NCBI RefSeq assembly: GCF_016906535.1
Contig: NC_057373.1
Location: 2,604,001-2,668,000 of the forward strand
Source: Rhizoctonia solani
Lineage: Eukaryota > Basidiomycota > Agaricomycetes > Cantharellales > Ceratobasidiaceae
Length of the DNA: 64,000 bases
Reading direction: 5' to 3'
How positions within the stretch are numbered: the first letter of the stretch is position 1; every line of letters begins with the position of its first letter. A program made the position numbers and the translations under genes. The notes beneath the pieces were generated by a model, which had not been told where the DNA came from, ran no database searches, and saw nothing but the letters and a program-made list of their open reading frames with translations. Shown piece after piece: positions 35,289 to 45,256 of the stretch.

Positions 35289-37171
35289 ATGCCGTCACCA
35301 ACAACGCAAGAACGAGCGCCGCTCCTCCCGTCTAGCCACTCCCCCGACGCACACGGTCTTCCAGCGACCGACCCGGACACTCATGCACCACCACACAAAC
35401 ACACGAGCCTGAAGATTACGCTCTCGAGTCTACTTACGCTGCTGCTCATTTCGGCGATTGTAGCTCTTGTCACTTGGTTCGAACAGGGATTGCCGAGCGA
35501 TCCTGAAAAAGCGGCGCTGGCAATTTTGGAAAGCGCGCCGGTTATCGTGAGTTTATTTTGTCTTCGGGGGAAACTCCTCCGGTCGCGGAGACTGATTTAG
35601 AGTTGGGGGTTGGGGGCGGGGAATAGGATGGACATATTGGTATATATCCCGCTTTGATCTGTTTCGAAAGATTAGAAATACTAAGATTGTGAGAACAGAT
35701 TTGCCAGAACTCGTAAGAGTAGTGTACAAGAATAATATCACCGCCTTTGATCTACGCGAGCGCATGCCAGCCCATGTCGACATTCCTCGTATTCGTAAAG
35801 GCCGAGTTGGTGGGTTCTTTTGGAGTGTGTATGTCGGTTGTAAGGTGAGTCGGTCCGGGTTTGGACATTTGAGCACATTACTCATAGGTGGTGGTTTCCC
35901 TCCGGAAAAAGGACGATGGACCAGATTTTTTGGTTCCTACGAATAGAGTTAGGTTAGATCTATAATGAGGCGATTCGAGTTATGGTTTTGATTTGGTATT
36001 TAGGGATACTTTGGAGCAAATCGATGTGGCCAAGTTGTTGATTCAACAATACCCAGAAGTAAGTTCTTCCCTCCTGAGGAAAATCTAGTGTTCAACTCGA
36101 AAATTTTCAGACATTCCTACTTGCTACGAGCACTGTTGATATCAAAGAAGCGTTTCGAGTTGGCAAGGTCGCATCTCTCATAGGAGTAGAAGGGTGAGCG
36201 CTAACAACATCAACGAATGCGTATGCATATTCAACCTTGGTGTATAGTGGACATCAGCTCGGAAACTCGCTCGCGGTACTCAGGCAATACCAAGCCCTGG
36301 GTGCTCGTTATCTAACGCTCACCCACTCGTGCAACAATGCATTCGCCGACTCGGCAGGGATTTCGACACCTGTACCTCCCACTCACGGAGGACTTAGGTA
36401 ACTTCTTTCGTCCCAAGATAGTGGAGGATAATCTAATCACTGCCTTTCTCTCTAGTAAACTTGGAGAAGACCTGGTTTTCGAGTTGAACCGTTTGGGCAT
36501 GCTCGTAGATTTATCGCACACATCGGATGAAACGGCCGTTCAAGCACTGCAACTGAGCCGTGCCCCCGTGATTTGGTCCCATTCATCGGCTCGTGCTGTG
36601 CACAACCATCCTCGTAACGTCCCGGATTATATCCTGAGATGATTGGGATCGGTAAGGGTAAGAAGGATGGAGTCGTCATGGTTTGTGCTCTATTTGTGGT
36701 CAAACGCAAGTTACTCAGAGTACGGTAGATCAACTTTTCATCTGGTTTTGTGGCAAATCCTGGGAATGCTAGCGTAGCGGTTGTAGCCGACCATGTGGAG
36801 CATATAGGCCGCGTTGCGGGTCGCAAACAGTACGTTGTATCTCCTAGGTCCGAGCTGCGACTAAACGCCCATTGCTTTATAGCGTTGGTATTGGAAGTGA
36901 TTACGATGGCGTTTCCTCCACCCCTGTAGGTCTGGAGGACATATCGACTTATCCAGCACTCGTAAGTGGGTCACATCCTTAGCTAGGCTCATTCTTAAGT
37001 ATTTTCGTCCAGTTCGCTGAGCTTCTTCGCCGTGGTTGGACCCGTTCTGAACTCATTGGCCTTGCGAGTGGGAATCTGCTTCGTGTTCTCGAAGGTGCCG
37101 AGGTTGTTGCCCGCCAGCTATCTCGTCTCCCGCCAAGCATGGCTCGGTATCAAAATAGGACGGACTTGTGA
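35289..37171 (+). CDS. Membrane-anchored M19 (renal-type) dipeptidase, copy 1
   Basis: Zinc dipeptidase of the membrane dipeptidase family. N-terminal cytosolic tail with a dileucine-type signal (QERAPLLPS), then one transmembrane helix ([19 protein letters not shown]) and an outside or lumenal catalytic domain. Zinc ligands are all present: DGHID (built from a 13-nt exon, 35627-35639), Glu in [14 protein letters not shown], His in [11 protein letters not shown] and [11 protein letters not shown], and Asp in GIGSDYDGV. It also keeps [19 protein letters not shown]. It ends [10 protein letters not shown], about 440 residues. The family normally carries a GPI anchor or signal peptide; here the anchor is N-terminal. 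A vacuolar location is inferred from the sorting motif. The paralogue is 41459-43348 on the other strand. Confidence 0.92.
35627..35639 (+). other. 13-nt exon encoding the zinc motif DGHI(D), dipeptidase 1
   Basis: GATGGACATATTG between AATAG and GTATAT; flanking introns 35547-35626 and 35640-35698. The same exon exists in the paralogue at 42991-43003. Confidence 0.88.
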
Positions 37172-37285
37172 TAATATCAATGAATGATATGCACCCAAGC
37201 GATTTATAGTAAACGTTTAACTATTTAGTATTGCATATATCCAAAGTTGTGAATTACAGATTATATTCTCCCAAAACCATCGTGC

Positions 37286-38877
37286 CTAGTTCTGTTGAAG
37301 CACATGAAGACAACTTTCGATAACATCTACCGCATGATCGACCTCTTCGGAGCCGATATTCAAGCTGGGTACCAGTCGAACGGCATCTTTTCCAGCAGTG
37401 AGCAGCAAGACCCCGCGTTCGCGAGCAAGTTTAACCAACTTGGCTGGATCATCCGGGTTCTTGAACGGGACACCCCGCAAGAGGCCACGACCACGAGCTG
37501 GGCCAGCGATAATCGAAGGGAACATCTCAGGGAGCGCAGCCAAGCGCGCATCAAGCTGTTGAGCGACAGTCTTGACATGCGTGATAAATTCTGGCTGAGA
37601 AAGACGAGATAAAACGTGATGGCCCAAGCGAGTTGCGATAGGAGATCCGCCAAAGGTAGTTCCGTGCGATCCTAGTAAAGTAAATAAATCATGTGTTGAT
37701 GAAAGATGGGGGTGACCGAAGTACGTACCGACTGTCATGGCTTGTGCAATGTTATCTCGTACAAGGATGGCTCCGACTGGGAAGCCGTTGGCAAGCGGCT
37801 TCGCCATCGTGACAACGTCGGGGTGACAGTCGATTGGGAAGGCCGCATGAGCCCAGAGCTTGCCTGAGCGGTACAACCCGCACTAGATAGGGAAATTCAA
37901 GGCTTGTTCGCATCAGTAAATGATATATATATATATAACTTGCCTGTATCTCGTCAAAGATCAACACAGCCCCGACCTCATCACACCTCTTGCGAAGAGC
38001 GCGCAGGAACTCCTGACTGGCACCGTGAACCCCGCCTTCTCCTTGAACAGGCTCGACAAGGACGGCACACGTGTCTTGACCGACCAAGCTATCGATTCCT
38101 GCAACATCATTGTACTGTCCCACGTCGAAGCCAGGCACAAGAGGCGCAAACGGCGCTTGATATTTGGGATTGGTAGTAGCGCTCAACGCGCCCATCGATC
38201 GTCCGTGAAACGCATTTGCGAAACAAGCGATCCGAGTCTTGGTCGATTCTTCCCACTTCTTGCCAGTCTGCTGAGCCCATCGCTCCTTCCCCACCTTTCG
38301 CGCAAACTTGAGCGCTCCTTCGTTGGCCTCGGTACCCGAATTAGAAAAGAAAACTTTGGCACCGCCAGCTACGCCCTCGGAGCCCGCTTCGAATCCAAGC
38401 CCACCATCGCGTTTGGTGAGGCCGACGATGAGCGAAGCAAGATTGCCGGCCCACTCGTGGTGAAAGGCGTTGGATGTGTGAAGTAGTATGGCTGCTTGTT
38501 CCCCTGCTACCTTGGCGAGCTCAGCATCTCCATGGCCAAGTGCGTTGACAGCGATTCCTGCACTGAAATCCAAGTACTTGCGACCTGTGGTGTCCCATAC
38601 CCAGGAGCCCTTTCCACGTTGGAGGATGAAAGGAGGGCGAGCATAAGTATTGACAATGCTCTTGTCAAGCTCAGCCAGGTGCGCTTTTACAGATTCTGGG
38701 ATTGACGCTTCATCTTCTGGATGAGTTATGGAGGTGTAGGTCGTGCAAGGCTTTATAATTGATTAATAAGGACGATATGGAGGCGATCATAGCAATGATG
38801 CTAACCTTGGTTGAAGCAAACCGTGCCTGCGTACGGAACAAAGAACGCGCATTACGTGTAACAATGGAGCGCATCAT
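37286..38877 (-). CDS. ARG8: Acetylornithine aminotransferase, mitochondrial
   Basis: PLP enzyme of arginine synthesis converting N-acetylglutamate semialdehyde to N-acetylornithine. The start MMRSIVTRNARSLFRTQARF is a mitochondrial presequence; an in-frame ATG at 38940 would give a longer leader. An intron after FASTK, ending at TAAAG, gives THPEDEASIPESVKAH. Fold-type I aminotransferase blocks: YLDFSAGIAVNALGHGD, FFSNSGTEANEGALKFARK, FHGRSMGALSATTNPKYQAP, the VEPVQGEGGVH loop, LIFDEIQCGLYRSGKLW, and the PLP-lysine segment TMAKPLANGFPVGAIL followed by GTHGTTFGGSPIA. It ends SCLHVLQQN, about 465 residues. The intron before CGLYRSG contains a short TA repeat. Confidence 0.94.
37925..37937. repeat. 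Short TA dinucleotide repeat in an ARG8 intron
   Basis: ATATATATATATA run inside the intron that separates DEIQ from CGLYRSG. Simple sequence, no function seen. Confidence 0.7.
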
Positions 38878-39287
38878 AGTGGACCGAGTCGGTGGCCTGG
38901 AGAGACCTAGTGGAACTGACCGAGTGATCTCGACAAACAAGTGTAGACTTCAAAGTGGTAGCCTTTAGTGATCAAGAGCCGGATTACTACACGGAAAGAT
39001 GTAAATAACAATCAAGCGGTGTGCAATGCAAGAGGTGTTAGTGGAAGGGGATTGCTGGCAAGTCCTTGAGGCGGACAGTTGGAGGATGAGTCAAGTGGAC
39101 GTAAGGTACAAAATAGCGCGCATGAATGTGGGGTCGCCGTAGAAAATTCATTTCAAATTGGAGCAGCATTGGCAGTATGGTAATCATACCACTACGCAGA
39201 TTAAGCGTGAACACATGCAATAACATTGGGAAGCGAGCAGGAAATAATTAAATAGCATTACATTGAATGAGGCTCGTGATAGATAGC
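38878..39287. other. Intergenic region between CWC21 and ARG8
   Basis: About 410 bp, holding the CWC21 3' UTR and ARG8 promoter. The only other open frames are short and motif-free. Confidence 0.4.
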
Positions 39288-40463
39288 TCATTGACCGCGC
39301 TGCTCATCGCCAGACACAGACATAGCAGAATCCGCCGACTTGGAGCGGGCGCGTTTGGGGCTAGGAGATCGTGATTCTGGGCGGCCGCGAGGCGAATCAG
39401 GTGAAGGCGATCGACGACGCCTAGGTGGCGAAGCCGAGCGCGAATCACGGTCACGTTTGGGTGAGGGAGAGCGACTGGCACGTCGAACAGGTGACGGTGA
39501 ACGAGAGTCCCTCCTACGTGGAGAGCGAGAATCCCTCCTAGGCGAACGCGATCTCCGGGAATAGCGAGCCCGTCTGGAGTAGGGAGATGGTGAACGGCGG
39601 CGAGGGGGGCTCCGGTCACGCCGACGCGGAGAGTAGTCACGGGGAGGGGAACGACGAGCATCATCGTCTCTTCCACGACCCGGTGGTGGGGGTGGGGGCA
39701 TCCTTGATTCTCGCTCCCTGCGTGCCTGATCTTCCCGCCTCCTGCGAAGACGATCTTGCTCTCTACGCTCAGCATCTCGGCGCTTATTCTCTTCGTCACG
39801 CTTTTGACGCAGCTCCTCCTTGCGACGATCGTTTTCCTCTCGTTCAACGGCCCTCTGGCGACGTAACTCCTCTTGCTTTTCCCGGTTAAAGGCATCTCCC
39901 TCGACGTAGCTGGATGAGGTACCCAATGCTCGCGCCATTTTATCAAGTTCTGTTTTCTTAGCCAGAGCCATACCATGTGTATCGTTTGGCTTGAGATTTT
40001 TGCCAGAGTTGGAACACTGGTCATGCTAGCCATGAGCTGCTCCCGGAGCTTTGAAACTTCCGCCTCGATGTTTTCTTCGGGGATACTGACAGATAATAAG
40101 CAACCAAAATTGAAGCTCAAAATAAGTGTGCTTACTTATTTTCCTCCAACTCGAGCTGTAGTTCCAAGCACCTTACTTCAATCTTGCGAAGCCGTTCATG
40201 TTCCAGAATGCCTGCATCAGGCTCCCTGTGCTTTGGTGGCGCTTGGTCAAACTTGTGCATATCTTGTTGCCCATCTCGAGAGCGGAGATGGGAAAGGTTG
40301 CGAACAACATAGCCGTTCGTGCCACTGTAACAAGTTGAGTGTATTGAACGAAATGTAGCTGCTATATCAGACCAACCTTCCTCTTGGCGTTGTAAGTCCA
40401 ATTCCGTTATCTGGATACCAACGTCAGAGACTACGCAAATTTTGAGTTCATATACATACACAT
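39288..40463 (-). CDS. CWC21: Spliceosomal protein CWC21 (SRm300-like, RS-rich)
   Basis: Component of the activated spliceosome that contacts Prp8 near the catalytic centre; related to SRRM2/SRm300. The first coding exon is only four bases (40460-40463), joined over a 49-nt intron (40411-40459) to give MYNGIGLTTPRGSGTNGYV, the signature cwf21 start. It continues VRNLSHLRSRDGQQ, then the cwf21 helix region (ILEHERLRKIEVRCLELQLE). A Lys/Arg/Glu coiled-coil stretch follows (KQEELRRQRAVEREENDRRK). The C-terminus is an RS domain of SPRRR and SRSPSP repeats ending SVSGDEQRGQ. About 325 residues, longer than budding yeast Cwc21 and closer to the metazoan RS-rich form. Divergent from TRS20, 115 bp apart. 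Confidence 0.93.
40460..40463 (-). other. Four-nucleotide first coding exon of CWC21
   Basis: Minus-strand ATG-T followed by GTATGT. The start codon and one base of Tyr2 form the whole coding part of exon 1. Confidence 0.85.
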
Positions 40464-40578
40464 AGTTGTTGACGATGGTGGGGAAGTCGAGGGCGCAAGC
40501 GCCAAAACAATGGTTTGTCACAGCGAACTTGAATTTGCATAGGCTACGGCGCTTACTCGTCGGGGGTATCAATCCACC

Positions 40579-41350
40579 ATGTCCCATCATCTCTTTCTTC
40601 TTTCACCTACCGATACCCCACTGTATTCGCTAACTCATATATCAACCAAACCTTCCGCTCCCATATCTACCGGATTAAGCTCGAACCTTCCGAGTTGGTC
40701 AACGAGCGCATTTGCTGCTACTGCTGCTGCTCTGTCAGGTTCATACGAGACAAGTCAACTCCAAATACATAGCTGAAATCACGTCCAGGAGCATCTTCTA
40801 GTGCTGGTGAACGCTCGGTTAATACGAATGCTGGTGCTACACGTGTTATGGGCGGTGGGGTAGACCGTCAGGTAATAATGATGATCGCGAATGCGAGTCT
40901 TGATGTTATTGAGGATGTAATGAAGGTCAATGGGGCTATGTGAGTGTGCCTGAGTCTGGCAACTTCTGATACAGATTCACATCTTTAGGTGGCCAGGTAC
41001 TTGAAGGGAGTTGACAAATTTAATGAATGGACTGTTTCAGCATTTATCACCCCAGGCAGTAAGTATATTGCACATAATTAGTGATCATCAACGAGGGTAC
41101 CATGTTGCTTCAGATATGAAGTTTATTCTTCTTCACGATGGAAAGAACGAGGAATCAGGGGGGATAAGGAACTTTTTCATGGATATTTGGGAGCTTTATG
41201 TTAAGGTGTGATCGATTATCCGAGTGCTCATTCATCAACTAATATAGCGACTTGTAGACTGTAATGAATCCATTTCATACCGCGCATACTTCCATCAAAA
41301 GCCCAGTGTTCGACGCGCGAGTACGGGCTAGCGCGAAGAAACATTTGTAG
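40579..41350 (+). CDS. TRS20: TRAPP subunit TRS20 (sedlin/TRAPPC2)
   Basis: Longin-fold core subunit of the TRAPP tethering complexes for ER-Golgi traffic and autophagy. It starts MSHHLFLLSPTDTPLYSL. A Ser/Ala-rich section follows, and the intron that keeps frame runs from after AALSG to GASSSAGERSV (about 50 nt). The core is LDVIEDVMKVNGAMYLKGVD, then KFNEWTVSAFITPG, joined to NMKFILLHDGKNEESGGIRN, FFMDIWELYVK and TVMNPFHTAHTSIKSPVFD. It ends VRASAKKHL. This closely follows human sedlin (NMYLKTVDKFNEWFVSAF; MRFIMLHD; SMNPFYEPN). About 190 residues against 140 in human; the excess is the N-terminal loop before the amphipathic helix. Confidence 0.93.
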
Positions 41351-41458
41351 AGGATCATAGTGGACTATCCTTGCTGAAAGTCGAGTAATATTTACAAATT
41401 CATCAGATACTACGATATGCTACAAAGAATCAACCATATTTTCACTTTCTTGTTATAA

Positions 41459-43348
41459 CTAATCCGTGGGATCTCGTTTGTCGTAAAGCATCATGCTAGG
41501 CGAAATCCGTCCTTGCATCTCCCTAGAAACCTCCTCCACCTCCCGGAACACCCTCAAAAAGTTTCTGCTGGCAAGCCCCTCCAACTCCGCTCGAGACCAA
41601 CCTCGCCGTAGCAGTTCGGCAAACTGTCATGATTTGAGCACTTTTGCACGCTTCGAATACCGATTTTGCACCTACCAATGCAGGGTATTTTGATACATCT
41701 TCCAACCCGTCAGGAACTATCTCTATGCCATCAAAGTCGCTGCCGATTCCAACACTAAAACGGTATGAATGGATGAGTGACTCATGCGCATAAGAGTACT
41801 TACTGGGCTCTCCCTGCCACTTTAGCTATATGCTCAATATGGTCTGCAACCGTATAAAGCGTTGCGTTGCCACCATTCTCCACCAGGAAACGTGGGTACA
41901 AATTGACCTAGAAACAGTCCCATTTTGAGGCCTTGGTCCACACAGGCCAAAATAGACTCGTACCATTACCACGCCGTCCTTTTGACCTTTGCCAGTACCG
42001 ATCATCTCCAAAATGTGGTCCGGGACATTACGACTAATACCCCGCAATGCCCGCACCGAAGAATGAGACCACATTACAGGCGCGCGGGAAAGCTGTATCG
42101 CTTGGACAGCTGTATCATCCGATGTGTGTGAAAGGTCGACAAGCATCCCAATGCGGTTCATTTCTTGGATAAGCTCTTTTCCTAGTGGGCTTCAAGGGAT
42201 TTAAGTTTATGTCAAGTAATTATACGAGAACTTGCTCACCTCAGGCCACCGTGGGTTGCTGGAACTGGTTCAAAGATACCGGCTGAATCGGCGAATGCAT
42301 TGTTACACGAATGGGTTAAAGTCATGTACCGAGCTCCCAATCTATAGTACTGCCGAAGAACCGCCAAGGAATTCCCTAGTTGGTGAGCTCTAATATGCTA
42401 ATGAGTGACACACTAAATAGGCAGATACAAGAGTACACACCCTTCAACGCCAATCAACGAGGCGATCTTGCGGACCCGGGTCGCTTGTTCGATCTCCTTT
42501 ACGCTGGTGGCCAATGCAAATGTCTACACCCGTCGATTTGAACTCGAATTCGATTTTCGTGATTCAGACGACTCACATCGGCGTATTTCTCAATCAAGAG
42601 AGTAGATACATCAATTTGTTCAAGAGTATCCCTGGACAAGGCAAACCCTGTTACGATATTTCAGGTGTGCGTCTACATAGGACATACCTTACGCGATTAG
42701 TTGGCATCAGGAAATCAGGACCCGAGTCCTTTCGTAAAGTTTAGTACACTATCAGGAGCTGAGAGAGGTGTTTTCCGATTGGGCTTACTGCACACTCTAC
42801 AAATACGCTCCAAAAGTAGCCTCCTACTTTGCCCTGGCGTAGCCGAGGTATATCTACGTGGTATTCCATTGCTTTGTTCATGTCAAATTGACTTATATTG
42901 TTTCGGTAGTGCATTCTAACCATGATAGGCAGGTCTAAAGAGTCTTCAGCTCAGATGTGAACATTACCAAAATAAGTCATTTGTACACACCAATATGCCC
43001 ATCCTACCCCATTCGTTCGGTGAAACCCTTAAGTTTGATATCACACAAGACATCACAGCAACTCACGATTAACGGCGTTTTCTCGAGAATCTTAATAGCA
43101 GCGCGCTCCGGGTCATTAGGAAGCCGCTCGATGTAAAACACACCAAATATGACAAGACCTAGCGAGAAAAGCAGCGCAAGTATACTAGAAATCGCAACCC
43201 TTGGGTTGTACGCAGCCGCATGTCCATGATGGTCACCCCCTGTCTCGACAGAGCTGGACGCTTGTTGTGCCGCTTGCGAGTTGGGATTCGAGTTTTGAAT
43301 GACTGTGGTTAGCAGTGGCGTCCTTTCGGAGCTACTAGTATGATTCAT
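41459..43348 (-). CDS. Membrane-anchored M19 (renal-type) dipeptidase, copy 2
   Basis: Paralogue of the copy at 35289-37171, in opposite orientation. N-terminal tail with [10 protein letters not shown], then one transmembrane helix ([20 protein letters not shown]) and [21 protein letters not shown] leading to the catalytic domain. The DGHID zinc motif again comes from a 13-nt exon (42991-43003). Downstream are [52 protein letters not shown] and a [13 protein letters not shown] motif. It ends [11 protein letters not shown] at 41459, about 440 residues. Exon structure matches copy 1. The gap before [19 protein letters not shown] is an intron. Same inference of an N-terminally anchored lumenal dipeptidase. 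Confidence 0.9.
42991..43003 (-). other. 13-nt exon encoding the zinc motif DGHI(D), dipeptidase 2
   Basis: Minus-strand GATGGGCATATTG between GGGTAG and GTGTGT; counterpart of 35627-35639. Confidence 0.88.
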
Positions 43349-45256
43349 ATTGGAGGGCTATCTTCCAGAGTTTACCTCCAAACTAGACGTCGTGGGTAAT
43401 TGTAAGCCTTGGAGTTGGGTAAACATGCCTCACATGTTCCCTTGCTGTAAGCGCCTCGTGTTATGTCAATACAATATGGCGGTGGCGCTTGTTACTCGGT
43501 AACCTCGTACATCTATGGTAGCCAGATCATCCGTTCTGTCTGGTACACTGAACTGAGAAAGAAAGAAAAAAACCTTGCTAATCATATAAGCTCTTCAACA
43601 CTGTACAACTTGCGTTGAGAAAGGGATTGCACAAGAAAACTCGGGGTAATAGTGGGCGGATGGCTTTATATGCGATTTATCACGTGTGTTTGAATCGGTT
43701 CCGGTGACCCCCTCAATCGACGAGTTTTGACCGATAGAATGGCGAGTGTATGCACCCCAAAAGTTGCTATCATCGATATATAGGCTTAATTTGGTTTAGG
43801 AAAAAAGGGGGTACAGAGAGGCGTTGTCTCATACGGTGAACCAGACTCCGGACGCCATAGTACTAATATCTATGTCAGGACATCGACCTGGCCACCGGGG
43901 ACAATAAACCGGCGCTCAGTTTGGTACCACATCTGAATGCGGAAATGGTTCCGCAACAAAAAGACCCTGGACACTCTGGAGCATTGAATAGAAGAGACAA
44001 GCTACGCTCCTCCTCATCTATGATATATTCATCCGCTGTCGAAAGAGTTGCCTCGACTCCAAAGACGGCAAGTGTCAAATGGGTGGCCTCAATTTTGGGT
44101 ATACGGAAGCATCGTACCGAGTCGGTTATCAGCGAATAAGATCTCTACCACGTCCTCGATACCCATATTAGTCTTTCTTCACATTTTCACCCTCCAATTG
44201 TGAGCGAGCCATTTGAACGAATCAGGAGGATTCGAGTGGAGTCTAGACAAGAGTCTTCGCATTTATCGGTAGCGAATTGTCCAAGGACAGAGAGGGGGGG
44301 GGTCAAATCTGGGGTGTGTCTGAAATCAGCACAGGCGATTTTTTGGAAGCCAAGTAGGGAGATGGGTATCGTAATGATTACAATAGAATGATTTCATTAC
44401 CTTGTAGGCTTCAGTCATGGACACAAATAACTGTTTACGAAGTTGAGCAGGGTCGGGGATTTCGAGCGCTGCTACCCCGGAGCCCGTGTCCGAGCCCGAG
44501 GGACAAGAATATGCAAAAAGGAACCTTAAAGTCCTAGTATTATGAACACGTATACACGTTGTGCGCCTTCCGCGTATCTCTATGCGCGCTGCACGAAGCA
44601 CCGTCGACAAATATGTATACATCTTTTACACCATGTACTGCCGCGGCTCCTGATTATACTATCATCCATACGTCAGCTGAGACAAAAATACAGGAGATTG
44701 TTCTTCCGCCCATTTCATTTTGGGATCGAGGCTAAGCTCGTATGACTCTTCAGACGGTAGGAGCGTACTAGGAGATGAGGACCGAGTTTGTACCGTAATC
44801 CCATGTGCTACGAGAATAATGGGGGGCAATCTTGACATGCGCGAGACTACCAATCAGCATACTGAGATGATGCACAAGGGTCGCCCTACTGATCCCCACG
44901 ATGAAGCAAGACGAAATGGTCCGAGGGCGGGTCGGAATATTTGGAATTTAAATATTCGAGCAAGTATCTGGGGGTGTCCGGGGGCCGCGCACGGTACACT
45001 TTTGGACGAGATGCGATTGGTGAATCGGCCGGTTGCTCTGAGAGCTATATAGCCGCTCTAAATCACTCTCTAGACCTACCACCACCTCTCAGTAACTTGC
45101 CTCTCAGGTGAATACGAATCCTCCTCTGACGTGTTGGCATCTACTTACATTGGTGTAGTTGACCTGTCGGTATTGATCACAATCCAAGAGAATAATTTGT
45201 GAGCCCGATTCCCATACTTGTCGAAACCTGATCGACTGACTCGCCGACCAGTCACA
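43349..45256. other. Gene-poor region upstream of ALAS
   Basis: About 1.9 kb. The first 500 bp should contain the dipeptidase 2 promoter (A-rich run near 43560-43575). The middle holds the doubtful minus-strand gene listed separately. The last 400 bp lead to the ALAS start, with a TATATA at 45046. No repeats or mobile-element ends seen. Confidence 0.45.
43875..44853 (-). CDS. Possible uncharacterised gene, weak
   Basis: Three minus-strand open segments look partly coding: one starting MVVSRMSRLPPIILVAHG at 44853, one around 44402-44530 (DPAQLRKQLFVSMTEAYK, followed by a GTAATG donor), and one ending at 43875 (THLTLAVFGVEATLSTADEY ... LSPVARSMS). I could not find a splice path that joins all three with confidence. 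A C8 run at about 44296-44303 (minus strand) complicates the frame. No family recognised. It could be a real short gene, a decayed gene or chance. Confidence 0.25.

Noticed and set aside
40735..40776. 34-nt intron in TRS20 ending at ACATAG
   Set aside because: Too short for this genome. A 50-nt intron with the same donor and acceptor CGTCCAG keeps the frame.
44720..45052. Plus-strand ORF of 110 codons upstream of ALAS
   Set aside because: No motif; it overlaps the equally weak minus-strand candidate and has the composition of noncoding DNA.
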